The position numbers were made by a program, and so were the translations under genes. Below the pieces are notes generated by a model, which ran no database searches, was not told the DNA's origin, and was given only the letters and a program-made list of their open reading frames with translations. Of a stretch of 64,000 nt of DNA, positions 9,541-18,864 are shown piece by piece. Origin of the DNA: Vibrionales bacterium SWAT-3 (GTDB lineage: Bacteria; Pseudomonadota; Gammaproteobacteria; Enterobacterales; Vibrionaceae). The stretch spans positions 62,001 to 126,000 of the forward strand of contig AAZW01000004.1 of NCBI GenBank assembly GCA_000169995.1, in the 5' to 3' direction. Position 1 is the first letter of the stretch; each line of letters starts with the position of its first letter.

Positions 9541-9567
9541 GCAGGTTCCCTATAGTAGAGAACCTGC
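9541..9567 (-). terminator. Hairpin between batD end and LysR-type gene
   Basis: A perfect 8-bp stem GCAGGTTC/GAACCTGC with an 11-base loop is followed on the minus strand by TTCTTTAAT. It lies 97 bases past the batD stop and 20 bases before the LysR-type ATG. It could be the terminator of the bat operon or a leader hairpin of the next gene. Confidence 0.55.
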
Positions 9568-9664
9568 CGATTATGTTCGATGCGAATTGCTAAAAGTTGT
9601 GCGTAATGCCTCGATAAACCCTGAATTTTTATGGGTATTTCAATTGAACCAGTGCATCACATGC

Positions 9665-11032
9665 CTACTTAATTTTGTCTTTTAAGTCTGGCAAGGCTTT
9701 AGGAATTTTCAAGCGACCTGCGATTGAGCGAGATATATTAGAGTTAGTCCGGCCATTGGCGAGTTTTTTTAACCCTTTCCACAAACGTTTAAACACGCTC
9801 TTATCTTCATGCCCTTGCTGAAGTGCAGTGCTATCATCCAGCCATAACTTTTCTGTACTGGCTTTCGATAACTCTAACTCCGTCGTTTGATATCGTAATT
9901 GAGTGTAAATAAACGTTCGTAACGCAGCCCAGTCTCCCTGCTTAATCAAGCGTCTCATCACTAACCACGTCGGTGTTGATCGAGCCGCGTAATAACGCTT
10001 ACCCACAACAAACAGCAAAACACATGCTAACGACACTAAACCAATCGTAATGAATACCGACATATAGGCTTTTACAAAGGACTTTAGTGTGTGCTTGGCT
10101 TCAAAAACTTGACCTTTGATTACGACATCTTCTAAACGTTGTTTATCGCTATTCCACCATTGAAACGAGAATTCAGGGAGCGTCAGTTCACCACCTTGTT
10201 GAATCACATAGACGGATTCTTCAATTCGGCTTGAACGATAATCACCTCGCTCTTGGGTGTCATCAAGACGATTCGGTTGCGGATAGGCTTGATACTGCTG
10301 TGTAGATTCGTTGGTTAGTACGTTAGGTAGCAATACAGATAAGCTATCCTTTGCCTTAATAGTCACTGTTCGAGTAATCGCATCGCCGACTTTCAGCTCA
10401 TCACTAGAGCGTTGCCACTTTTGTTCAACCTCAACATCCGTTGCTGCGAACCAAGGCGAGTCTTCACTCAATAACCCAGAAGGTAGCGAAGCCTCAAACT
10501 TGATCGGTTGAGTATAAAGTGTACCAGTCACGTTAGAACCATCGGGAGCTGACACCTTTATACTTACAGGCAAGGTAGGAATAACAAAAGCACCCGATGC
10601 CATCGGATAAAGGGTGATTTCCCAGCGCTGGCGAGACCAAGTAGTTCCGCCGACTCTTTCAGTGTAATTCGTTGCAAGCTGATTACGCTGCTTTGCAATC
10701 ACGTTCGGGATTTCGATGCTACCGATGCGTGTGCCCCCCGTAAACCAACGTGGTGTCGCGACTTCGATATTCAAAATCACTTGCTCATTAACGCTTACCT
10801 TCGCCGGCGTTATCTTATCGCCCGGTTTCGGTTTTTCTCCGATCCATGCGATAAGCTCAACATCACCACTGCGCTGAAGGTCATAAATATCAAGGGCATA
10901 AGCTGAAGGCGAACAAAGAGAAATAATTAACCCCAACAACATCATACTGAGACCATGTCGTAGACGGTTTAACGGCTCGGTTGGTTGCGAGTCTCTATGC
11001 TGACCGAGAGACAAAGACTGACTGAAGTTCAT
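9665..11032 (-). CDS. BatD-family protein (oxygen-tolerance operon)
   Basis: This 455-residue protein has an N-terminal hydrophobic export signal (about 28-47) and an Ig-like/BatD region, including VSVNEQVILNIEV and VGDAITRTVTIKAKDS. A transmembrane helix lies near 328-350, with a charged cytoplasmic tail. It is the last gene of a six-gene operon, and its ATG overlaps the preceding stop by one base (TAATG). Established context: Bat proteins form a membrane-associated complex with a MoxR ATPase, linked to oxidative or envelope stress. The exact biochemical role is unknown. The TPR-VWA partner next to it supports the call. Confidence 0.82.
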   Translation of the reverse strand: MNFSQSLSLGQHRDSQPTEPLNRLRHGLSMMLLGLIISLCSPSAYALDIYDLQRSGDVELIAWIGEKPKPGDKITPAKVSVNEQVILNIEVATPRWFTGGTRIGSIEIPNVIAKQRNQLATNYTERVGGTTWSRQRWEITLYPMASGAFVIPTLPVSIKVSAPDGSNVTGTLYTQPIKFEASLPSGLLSEDSPWFAATDVEVEQKWQRSSDELKVGDAITRTVTIKAKDSLSVLLPNVLTNESTQQYQAYPQPNRLDDTQERGDYRSSRIEESVYVIQQGGELTLPEFSFQWWNSDKQRLEDVVIKGQVFEAKHTLKSFVKAYMSVFITIGLVSLACVLLFVVGKRYYAARSTPTWLVMRRLIKQGDWAALRTFIYTQLRYQTTELELSKASTEKLWLDDSTALQQGHEDKSVFKRLWKGLKKLANGRTNSNISRSIAGRLKIPKALPDLKDKIK

Positions 11033-12723
11033 TACTTTTGCTCCTCGTTAGATATTGTTGAAGGTTCACGCAATTGGATTTGAAACTTAGCACGAAGAAA
11101 ATACTTAGGATCCGCTTCTACTCGCTTGAGCCATTTGTCGGCTAACTCTTGGCTACCCAAAATCTCATTGGCGTTGAGCGTCTCTTTAAGCATCAATTCC
11201 GCCGCCGTCTCCTCTTCTGCACCATCCCCCGTGCGCGGTTTATCGTCATCCAGCTCAAATGACTCTTCAGGACCATCCGTCGTGCCCGCTTGGCTTTCAC
11301 TGGTTCGGTTTACCTCTTCGACAATGCCATTGACCACCGCTAAGTTGTGCTCCACATCAGGCTTTAGATTAGGGTCAAGATCTGGCTTCTCATTCAAGCT
11401 TTTAAGGAGATCACGCGCTGCTAAGTATTCTCGTTGCCTCGCCAACGCACTGGCCGCGTTGTACAAACCAAAATCACTGTCGACTTGTAAGAAGGTACTA
11501 TGAGCAAGCTTAAACTCACGAGCGTAGTAGTAAGCAGCACCTTTCCTAAGTGGATCTTTAAAGTGTTTCGCCGCTTCTAAATACTCTTGTTGATTTAACA
11601 ATCGCTGACCCTGTTGGTCCGGAGTCAGCCATAAATCCCACCACCATTGGGCAGTTTTATCCCAAGCCGATAATGTTTCCACTTCAGCGGGTCTGTCCGC
11701 CGTCAGATGAACCGTTTTTGCCATTGTATTTGGCGTATAAAAGGCACCTGTCGTAACAACTCCAATTAGACACCACTGCACAAGCCAACCTTTTCGGAAC
11801 CAAAGCAACATGATCAAAGCAATAGGGAACAACAAGCCGTACCCCATGTCTTTCCAAGGCATTGAAGACTCACCATTGAGCTGCATATTGCGCTCAACCG
11901 CACTGTTAAGCGCTTTTATGTCAGAGCCATCTACCGTCACTTCAATCAAGCGACCACCCGTGGCTTTAGCCAACGTACTCAATGAATCAAGGTCTACTGG
12001 GTTATTACTTACAATTTGGCTATTACCCGCGGCCAAGATCAACAGTTGGTAACTGTTTTCATTAAAGAACTGTTCGTACGCCTTGATAGTCGTAGGATTC
12101 ACGCCATCAGAAACTAGCAACACAGTCGAACCCGGTTCACCAGACAATTGCTGATCAACCAAAGGCAGTGCTTTTTCGGCTGCTTTACCGTCAACCGGCA
12201 TGATTTCGGGTGTGATCGCCGCTAAGAAAGGTTCGAAAACCTTGCTATCTTGAGTCACAGGCATTGCGACATGGGCACTGCCTGCATAGACCACTAAGCC
12301 TGTATTCCCGCCTTGGCGCGCCGCTAACAAATCTCTGATTTTTTGCTTCGAGCGCTCTAAGCGACTAGGAGGTAAATCCTTTTCTAGCATGGAATCACTG
12401 TTATCTAGTACCACTAACATCGAGGCTTTGTCTTCACCAAATGGCGATGCTTCACGCTGCCACGTTGGCCCTGAGCAAATAATGATCGCGATGGTCACTA
12501 TCACCATCAGTAGCTTGAGCGGTAGCTGTTTACGCCACCCGGTCTCACCGATCGTCAACGCATTACGTAAATGCTCTGGCAGAATATCTTTCCAGCTCGG
12601 TTTGGTCTCCTCACGCCAACGGAGCCACAGTAAGAAAAACATCGGCACAAATGCTAAGAGCCAAAGTGGGCGAATAAAATGAAACTGAGTAAAAAACTGT
12701 TGAACTGCGAGAGAATCAAACAT
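11032..12723 (-). CDS. BatB/BatC-type VWA-TPR membrane protein
   Basis: The start is set at ATG 12723 because GGAGAG precedes it; an upstream extension is less likely. The product is about 563 residues: N-terminal transmembrane helices near 15-30 and 50-70, then a von Willebrand A domain with an intact MIDAS start (DNSDSM). Further membrane helices lie near 300-350, followed by TPR-like repeats (YYYAREFKLAHSTF, FGLYNAASALARQREY). An acidic low-complexity stretch (ESFELDDDKPRTGDGAEEE) is near the C-terminus. It appears to fuse BatB-like VWA and BatC-like TPR parts. It overlaps the upstream batA-like gene by 8 bases. Confidence 0.85.
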   Translation of the reverse strand: MFDSLAVQQFFTQFHFIRPLWLLAFVPMFFLLWLRWREETKPSWKDILPEHLRNALTIGETGWRKQLPLKLLMVIVTIAIIICSGPTWQREASPFGEDKASMLVVLDNSDSMLEKDLPPSRLERSKQKIRDLLAARQGGNTGLVVYAGSAHVAMPVTQDSKVFEPFLAAITPEIMPVDGKAAEKALPLVDQQLSGEPGSTVLLVSDGVNPTTIKAYEQFFNENSYQLLILAAGNSQIVSNNPVDLDSLSTLAKATGGRLIEVTVDGSDIKALNSAVERNMQLNGESSMPWKDMGYGLLFPIALIMLLWFRKGWLVQWCLIGVVTTGAFYTPNTMAKTVHLTADRPAEVETLSAWDKTAQWWWDLWLTPDQQGQRLLNQQEYLEAAKHFKDPLRKGAAYYYAREFKLAHSTFLQVDSDFGLYNAASALARQREYLAARDLLKSLNEKPDLDPNLKPDVEHNLAVVNGIVEEVNRTSESQAGTTDGPEESFELDDDKPRTGDGAEEETAAELMLKETLNANEILGSQELADKWLKRVEADPKYFLRAKFQIQLREPSTISNEEQK

Positions 12724-13789
12724 CACTCTCTCCTTTCGTTTCAAGGTTCGACAAACGAACGGCACGGCGACGTCTTAACGTTGCAAGACTAAATGCTGTG
12801 AGATACATGAGTACGACGACTGCCATTAAATAGTGGTGTAAGCCCTGCTTAGGTCGATAGGTTGTGCTTTCATATAACTGAGGCTCAAGTTGACCGATCT
12901 GTTCGTAGGCTGTACTGAGTTCATCACGGTTAAGCGCTTCAAAAGCCTCGCCGCCAGACTCAGAGGCTATACGCTTGATGGTCTCCATATCCAAGGCTAC
13001 TTCACCCACAGTCTGAGGGTCGCCCATCGCAATCACGTGAATACGAACCCCTTTCGCCTTAGCCACTTTTGCAGCATCAATTGGCTCGACAAAGCTGCCC
13101 GTATCATTACCGTCCGTAAGAACAATCACGACTTTCTCACGCTCAATATCGTTTTGGGCCTGTTCGGCAGACATTTGCTTACCGCTCTGCTCAAACACTT
13201 TTATCGCTAAACCAATCGCATCACCCAAGTGAGTGCTCTGCCCGGCCATCGCCACATCTGTTTGATTTAAGAGCTCAAGCCATACATCTTGGTCGGCAGT
13301 AAATGGAGTTTGCACAAATGCAGCATCACCAAACAAGATCAAACCTAAGCGGTCGCCTTTTCTGGTTTTCGCAAAGTCCGCTAACACCTCTTTTGTTGCT
13401 TGCAAGCGTGAGATTTTCTTACCTTGCTTAGATGTGAAGTCCTGTTCTGCCATTGATCCAGATAAATCAACGACCACCATGACATCGCGACCTAATTGTT
13501 CACGCACTTGAGGTTCACCAAGAATGGTCGGTTTAGCCAAGGCACAAACAACCAGAACCCAAGTGATAATGAGTGTGGTGCGCTGCCACCAGCTTGGCGT
13601 CAATTGACTTGCCCCTTCAGAAGGTGCTTCCCCAATCGCTTCCACCAATTCGTGGAAGAACGGCACTTTAATGGCCATTTGTTTGGTGCGATATGCCGGC
13701 ACCGCTAAGTAGACCAACAGAGGCAAAGGCAGTGCAACGAACCACAACGGATGTGCAAATTCAAAGCTAGAAGAGAAGATATTAATCAT
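12716..13789 (-). CDS. BatA-type VWA-domain membrane protein
   Basis: ATG 13789 has GAGGGG seven bases before it and is preferred to ATG 13804. The product is about 357 residues with N-terminal membrane helices (FAHPLWFVALPLPLLVYLAV near 10-29, and near 70-88). A VWA domain has the metal-binding DLSGSM motif, a TADQD segment and VLTDGNDTGS. A final transmembrane helix lies near 320-340 before a basic RRRRAVRL tail. It is the first of two VWA proteins in the operon and presumably a substrate or partner of the MoxR ATPase. Confidence 0.87.
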   Translation of the reverse strand: MINIFSSSFEFAHPLWFVALPLPLLVYLAVPAYRTKQMAIKVPFFHELVEAIGEAPSEGASQLTPSWWQRTTLIITWVLVVCALAKPTILGEPQVREQLGRDVMVVVDLSGSMAEQDFTSKQGKKISRLQATKEVLADFAKTRKGDRLGLILFGDAAFVQTPFTADQDVWLELLNQTDVAMAGQSTHLGDAIGLAIKVFEQSGKQMSAEQAQNDIEREKVVIVLTDGNDTGSFVEPIDAAKVAKAKGVRIHVIAMGDPQTVGEVALDMETIKRIASESGGEAFEALNRDELSTAYEQIGQLEPQLYESTTYRPKQGLHHYLMAVVVLMYLTAFSLATLRRRRAVRLSNLETKGESDV

Positions 13790-14321
13790 TTGCTTGCCCC
13801 TCAACCGCTACTTGAACATCAGGCTTATGAAGTTTTAGCCACATCATAGAGGTTTGAATGACTTCCGTGCGCTGTTCAAAGGTCAAGCGGACCTTTGGAT
13901 CAATGAGGCTTTGCATCCATATCCCTGAGATATCCTCAGCAAAGAATGCGTTGTTACTCTCTGTTTGCCCATTCACAGGAAGGTGCGCATTCAAACGTTT
14001 CACATAAGCTTGCCCAAACAACTTACCATTGCTGCTGTCTAGATAACGAAGTACAACCTTAAGCACTTTAAAAGCCTGCTCAGGGGAGTTTTTATCTCTC
14101 GCATCCAGTAACATCAATTCATTAAGAGCTTCTTTTCTATAGCGATTATTCCACCATCTTAGCGCCAAACGATAGGCCAGGTAGAAAGCCGCTAATAACA
14201 AGATAACGCCAAGGATCTTCCAACCGATGGTTTGTGGCGCCCAGCTAACACTATTAGGTATCGCCACATCGTGAAGTTCACGCAGAATATAAGTACTAGG
14301 AGGCGTATGTGCGACTGTCAT
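13782..14321 (-). CDS. DUF4381-family membrane protein of the Bat operon
   Basis: This 179-residue protein has one clear transmembrane helix (about residues 31-50, WKILGVILLLAAFYLAYRLAL), then a soluble helical domain with RYRKEALNELMLLD. Such proteins are regularly found between DUF58 and BatA genes. The ATG directly abuts the upstream stop, and its end overlaps the batA-like start by 8 bases, so translation is coupled on both sides. Function beyond operon membership is unknown. Confidence 0.8.
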   Translation of the reverse strand: MTVAHTPPSTYILRELHDVAIPNSVSWAPQTIGWKILGVILLLAAFYLAYRLALRWWNNRYRKEALNELMLLDARDKNSPEQAFKVLKVVLRYLDSSNGKLFGQAYVKRLNAHLPVNGQTESNNAFFAEDISGIWMQSLIDPKVRLTFEQRTEVIQTSMMWLKLHKPDVQVAVEGQAND

Positions 14322-15284
14322 TTAGCGCCCTCCCACTAACTTTTGTAACTGGGAGATATGATTGCCAGAGGTGTCTAATTCGATATACGGAAGGTTTTTC
14401 ATCGCCATTAATTTAGCTAGAGATTGTTTTTGAAGTGCCGCTTTCTGAGCCAAGCTCTCACTTGCAAGATTGACCTTAGATTGGCTATCTAGACTCAATT
14501 GAAAACGACCATCACCCACCACCCAGTTTGCGCTTGCAAGATCTCTTGGTAGTGAACGCTCTAATGGGTCAGTGACCATAATGCCGAGGAAATCGTTATG
14601 CTGTTGAAGTTGTTTCAAACGGTCTAGGTGGTGCTCTTGGCAATCACGCCAATCGCTAATAAAGATTAACGTCGACTGCTTTAACCTCATTCGCTTAATC
14701 AATTCGATCCATTGAGTAAACCCGACTCCCTCATTGTCACTCACATTCACACCCAAACTTTGGTTGGCCTTAGCAAGGTGCTTGAGTTGGGATAGCAAAT
14801 CAGACTGAGAACGTTGCGCTTTTGTGTGAAATAGCTTTTGGTGTGACGCCAAAACAAAACCGACGCGGTCTCCATCCTTAAGAACCCTCCAACCACACAA
14901 TGCCGCCACTTCAGCGGCAACGACGGACTTCATGGTGTCTTGAGAGGCAAAGAACATAGAGCTGCGTTGGTCTACACAGATCATCACATTACGATCTTTC
15001 TCTTCGGTGTAGCTACGAACATGTGGCTTCCCAGTTCGCATGGTCACTTTCCAATCGAGGTTACGAATGTCATCACCGAGTTGGTAATGCCGTAACTCTT
15101 CAAAGTTCAAACCACGACCACGAAACAACGAATTGTGTCTTCCCGAAAGGGCACTGCCCGCTTTTAGGTGAGGCAACAGAGAAAACGACTCAGCTTGCGC
15201 CTGTATTCGCACTAACTTTGAGTAATCACAGTACAGTCTTGGATCAAGGCCTTGCGATTTGGGAGCTTGTGTTGGCTTCGCCAT
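14322..15284 (-). CDS. DUF58 protein (Bat/MoxR operon)
   Basis: This 320-residue protein has the DUF58 signature: GRGLNFEELRHYQLGDDIRN, then LDWKVTMRTGKPHVRSYTEE. A VWA-like part follows (MICVDQRSSMFF, with a degenerate MIDAS). DUF58 proteins are coded beside MoxR ATPases and are thought to be handled by them. No transmembrane helix is seen. It is 12 bases after moxR and directly followed by the DUF4381 gene. Confidence 0.88.
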   Translation of the reverse strand: MAKPTQAPKSQGLDPRLYCDYSKLVRIQAQAESFSLLPHLKAGSALSGRHNSLFRGRGLNFEELRHYQLGDDIRNLDWKVTMRTGKPHVRSYTEEKDRNVMICVDQRSSMFFASQDTMKSVVAAEVAALCGWRVLKDGDRVGFVLASHQKLFHTKAQRSQSDLLSQLKHLAKANQSLGVNVSDNEGVGFTQWIELIKRMRLKQSTLIFISDWRDCQEHHLDRLKQLQQHNDFLGIMVTDPLERSLPRDLASANWVVGDGRFQLSLDSQSKVNLASESLAQKAALQKQSLAKLMAMKNLPYIELDTSGNHISQLQKLVGGR

Positions 15285-15296
15285 GACGCCCCCTTA

Positions 15297-16280
15297 TTAT
15301 CCGATCTCTACGTTATCAAGTAGCTCTTCAACGACTCTCTGATGGTCGACCCCGTCAGCAAGCGCATCGTAAGACAGTGAGAATCGGTGCCCCAACACAG
15401 TTGGCAGCATTGCACGAACATCATCCAACGTGACGTGGTCACGCCCTTGTAGCCAAGCATAAGCGCGAGCACACTTATCTAGAGCGATAGAAGCACGTGG
15501 ACTCGAACCAATTTCAATCCATTTGGACAAGTTAGATTCTGGGTAACGTTCCGGCTTTCGAGTTGCCATAACTAACGCCACGATATAGTTTTCAACTAAA
15601 TCAGACACCGCGATTTCTGGAAGTTGGCGGCGAGCCTCAAGCACTAATTCAGGTTCAATGTGCTGCGGAGTCACTAGCTCGGAACTGGTCTCATTACCTA
15701 GCTCTTCACTGCGAACCAAGCGAATGATGTCACGCTCTGCTTCATCTTCTGGGTAATCAACCGTCACTTTCATTATGAAACGGTCCATTTGCGCTTCAGG
15801 TAGCGGGTATGTACCTTCTTGCTCAACTGGATTTTGAGTAGCGAGTACCATGAATAGGTCAGGAAGGATGTGAGTTTGACCACCTACTGTGATCGTACCT
15901 TCAGCCATCGCCTCAAGCAGTGCCGCTTGTACTTTAGCTGGCGCACGGTTTACTTCATCGGCTAGGACAATACTGTTGAAGATAGGCCCCGGTTGGAAGT
16001 GCAGTTGAGGTTTCCCATCTAGCTCTTGATACACCTCTGTACCCGTCACATCTGATGGCAATAGGTCTGGTGTGAACTGGATTCGACCAAAACTGGTATT
16101 TAATAAGTTGGCAAGCGACTTTACTGAACGTGTTTTCGCTGTGCCAGGAAGCCCTTCTAAAAGCACATGCCCATTGGTCAATAACCCTATCACCAGAGCC
16201 CGAACGACGTGGCTCTGTCCGATAACACTTTTTTCTGTTTGTTCAATCAGTTGGTTTATTGCTTGCTGCGCATGGTTCAT
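15297..16280 (-). CDS. MoxR-family AAA+ ATPase
   Basis: The start is set at ATG 16280, with AGGAAGA eight bases upstream; an upstream extension is less likely. The product is about 327 residues: Walker A GLPGTAKT at 43-50, Walker B ADEVNRAPAKVQAALLEAM, sensor-1 ATQNPVEQEGTYPLPEAQMDRF, and a C-terminal lid region with SSPRAS. This is the first gene of moxR-DUF58-DUF4381-batA-batBC-batD, all on the minus strand with tight spacing. Known role of the family: chaperone-like remodelling of VWA-domain partners in stress or envelope maturation. Confidence 0.93.
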   Translation of the reverse strand: MNHAQQAINQLIEQTEKSVIGQSHVVRALVIGLLTNGHVLLEGLPGTAKTRSVKSLANLLNTSFGRIQFTPDLLPSDVTGTEVYQELDGKPQLHFQPGPIFNSIVLADEVNRAPAKVQAALLEAMAEGTITVGGQTHILPDLFMVLATQNPVEQEGTYPLPEAQMDRFIMKVTVDYPEDEAERDIIRLVRSEELGNETSSELVTPQHIEPELVLEARRQLPEIAVSDLVENYIVALVMATRKPERYPESNLSKWIEIGSSPRASIALDKCARAYAWLQGRDHVTLDDVRAMLPTVLGHRFSLSYDALADGVDHQRVVEELLDNVEIG

Positions 16281-16408
16281 AGGTCTTCCTTTATTAAAAC
16301 TGGCTGCGTACATCCTACTCACAAGCCCCATAACTATTAGTTATAAACGCAATAAGTGGCTATGGTGTGAAATGTTACATCCACCATAACCAAGCTAACT
16401 TCATCGTT

Positions 16409-18793
16409 TTATTTGAGCCTAGCCTTCAACTGGTTAATTGCCTCCGGTGGTGCCACTTTACTCAATGATGAAATACACTGTTCAAATGCTTTCGGCACAC
16501 CCGGTATATGGCTGTTTCGCGCCAACACTTCACACTGTGCATACAAATGTTGAGGGTTTCGGCTAAATTGATAGGCCTTATGTAATGACTGGCTCGCCGC
16601 AAGTACATCCGATTTTTCCAATGCTAAGCCATACACATACCAATATTGCGGGTCAGTTTGTGCCGTTTCTGCCGCTTGTTTTAAATAGCGCGTTGCTTGG
16701 TCGTAGTCTTTCACTCGCAGCAGTGACAGCCCTGCACTGTATGGCAATACACTCGATTTTGGCTGAGCTTGAATGCCTTGTTTCAAGGTCGCTAGTGCTT
16801 TAGGTTCATCACCCAAAGCCCGATACAGATCAGCCAAGTTGGCGTAACTGTTCTCGAAATATGGTTCGATTTCGATAGCGCCTAAGTAGTACTCAATGGC
16901 TTGTTCGTGCTTCCCTAAATCTCGGTAAACATTACCCAGATTGGTTCTTCCAAAACCTCTGTCACCATTAAAGCGCTGTATCTCAATATACTCTTCCAGT
17001 GCAGGCTTAATTTGGTCTTTCTGCAGCGGATTCATTTCTCCCCAATAACGGACTAGCGAACCAGCTGTTTCTGAACGAATAGACAATACTGGATCAGTAA
17101 GCAGTGGTTCTAGAATCTGCCAGCGGTCGGTAAACGGGAAACCAGATGAGCCTTGTACAACGCCTAGACGGATCATCTCATCATCATGTTTTACTGCCCT
17201 TGCTAATGAAATAAGAGTGTTCTTACCCGTGTTACCAGACAAGCGCTCCAAGCTTGATGCTCGAATAATATTACTTAAGCTAGAATCCTGAGCCGAATAC
17301 GCCAGTGCATCTTCCGCACCTCTATGCCCTATTGAGTCCGCGTAAAAAGCAACGGCGAAATGCTGTTGGTTTCGATATTTAGAATCAAGGAACCATTGAC
17401 CAATTTGCTTATCGGCCCATTGATCGGTTTTGTCTTCATGGCAACTTGTACACACGTTCGGCGTTTTAATATGTTGGCTAATATCTGGACGTGGCACATG
17501 CCAGCTGTGGTCACGTCTAGGATCGACTTCCATATACGTCGTCTCAGGCATATGGCAAGTGGTACATTTTGAAGCTTCTGTGTTTGCCTCATGGAAGGTG
17601 TGTTTCTCTGGTGTGTATTCGGATGCAATATGGCACTGACTACATACCGCTTCTTCCGCAATTTTCAGCTCTACGGTATGGGGATCGTGACAGTTAGTGC
17701 AAGTGACACCTTTCTCAGCCATCGCTGACTGTAGGAATGAACCGTACACGTAGTCTTCATCATAGATTTGACCATCGTGATGATAGAGTTCAGGGCTAAT
17801 TAGGCTCAGACGGTATTTATCAAAAAACGAACCCTTCACATGATCAGCCGTCTCATTCAATTGTGTACGTCGGCTATGGCACTGAGCACAGGTTTGGACT
17901 TGGTTGGTATGAATGATGTCTTTCGGTTGAAGGGTGGAGTTGCCCTCTTGGTAAACCCACTCTTTGACCGACTTAGACAAATCACGGTCAAAACCATAAT
18001 GCGCCGTGAGTTGAACGCTTTTACCACTATTGGCTTTAGCAGAATGGGCAGTTTGTTTTGCTTGTTCAACGTGCTCACTTGCAGGGCCATGACACGCCTC
18101 ACAACCCACATTGATTTCAGACCAAGTTGTACTGTAAGTGTTGCTTGCCATGTCGTAGTTCTTTTCTAGGTTTGTTGAATGGCAATCAGCACACATGAAG
18201 TTCCAATTTTGGCCGCTATTGGTCCAGTAAAACTCATCGGTGTTGGTTGTATCTGGGTAGAGGTGAAACCAGCGTTGTCCTCCCTCACTCTCGGTGCGAG
18301 AGTCCCAAGCAAAAGGAATCAGCTGAACACGACCGTCTTCAAACTCAACCATATATTGCTGAAGTGGTTCAAAGGCAAAGGTATAACTGATTTTGTAATT
18401 TTTAAATTGACCGTCTGGCCCTTCAATGTTGACCCAGAACTCACCACCTTTGCGAAAAAAACGATTTGGCTTGCCTTGGTGCGTGATGATTTGGTTATCA
18501 AAATTACCTAAAACGGAATCATCCGTGGCGTGCTTCATCGCCATGTCATGATGAGAACCCTGCCAAGCTTCAACTTCTGCGCTGTGGCAATCAATACAAG
18601 CCTCTGAGCCTATGTACGTGGCTGACGAATCACTTTCCGTAGATTTAGACACGGATTTAGTAGCTTTATCACTGACAGGCGACGCTTGTTCGCTCGCGCA
18701 AACATTGAAGCTCAATATCGTGAAAATCGCGGATAATACTGCAACTCGCTGGTGTTTCAATCCGTTCACTAGTGAGCACAACAATGCAGACAT
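16409..18793 (-). CDS. Octaheme c-type cytochrome with C-terminal TPR domain
   Basis: ATG 18793 is chosen because AAGGA lies just upstream and the product then starts with a secretory signal ending near NVCA. The ORF is open further but runs into IS sequence. The product is about 794 residues. Eight CxxCH haem motifs are visible: CIDCH, CADCH, CEACH, CAQCH, CTNCH, CSQCH, CTTCH and CTSCH. The last 200 or so residues are TPR-like (GRTNLGNVYRDLGKHEQAIEY and repeats). It is likely a periplasmic electron-transfer or redox protein of the tetratricopeptide multihaem class; no substrate can be assigned. An IS5-family element ends 71 bases upstream of the start, so its native promoter may be displaced. 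Confidence 0.88.
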   Translation of the reverse strand: MSALLCSLVNGLKHQRVAVLSAIFTILSFNVCASEQASPVSDKATKSVSKSTESDSSATYIGSEACIDCHSAEVEAWQGSHHDMAMKHATDDSVLGNFDNQIITHQGKPNRFFRKGGEFWVNIEGPDGQFKNYKISYTFAFEPLQQYMVEFEDGRVQLIPFAWDSRTESEGGQRWFHLYPDTTNTDEFYWTNSGQNWNFMCADCHSTNLEKNYDMASNTYSTTWSEINVGCEACHGPASEHVEQAKQTAHSAKANSGKSVQLTAHYGFDRDLSKSVKEWVYQEGNSTLQPKDIIHTNQVQTCAQCHSRRTQLNETADHVKGSFFDKYRLSLISPELYHHDGQIYDEDYVYGSFLQSAMAEKGVTCTNCHDPHTVELKIAEEAVCSQCHIASEYTPEKHTFHEANTEASKCTTCHMPETTYMEVDPRRDHSWHVPRPDISQHIKTPNVCTSCHEDKTDQWADKQIGQWFLDSKYRNQQHFAVAFYADSIGHRGAEDALAYSAQDSSLSNIIRASSLERLSGNTGKNTLISLARAVKHDDEMIRLGVVQGSSGFPFTDRWQILEPLLTDPVLSIRSETAGSLVRYWGEMNPLQKDQIKPALEEYIEIQRFNGDRGFGRTNLGNVYRDLGKHEQAIEYYLGAIEIEPYFENSYANLADLYRALGDEPKALATLKQGIQAQPKSSVLPYSAGLSLLRVKDYDQATRYLKQAAETAQTDPQYWYVYGLALEKSDVLAASQSLHKAYQFSRNPQHLYAQCEVLARNSHIPGVPKAFEQCISSLSKVAPPEAINQLKARLK

Positions 18794-18864
18794 AACATTC
18801 CTTGTTTTATACATCCTTATGCTTAATAAGGTAGACGCAAAAACAACTAATTTACAATTATTTA

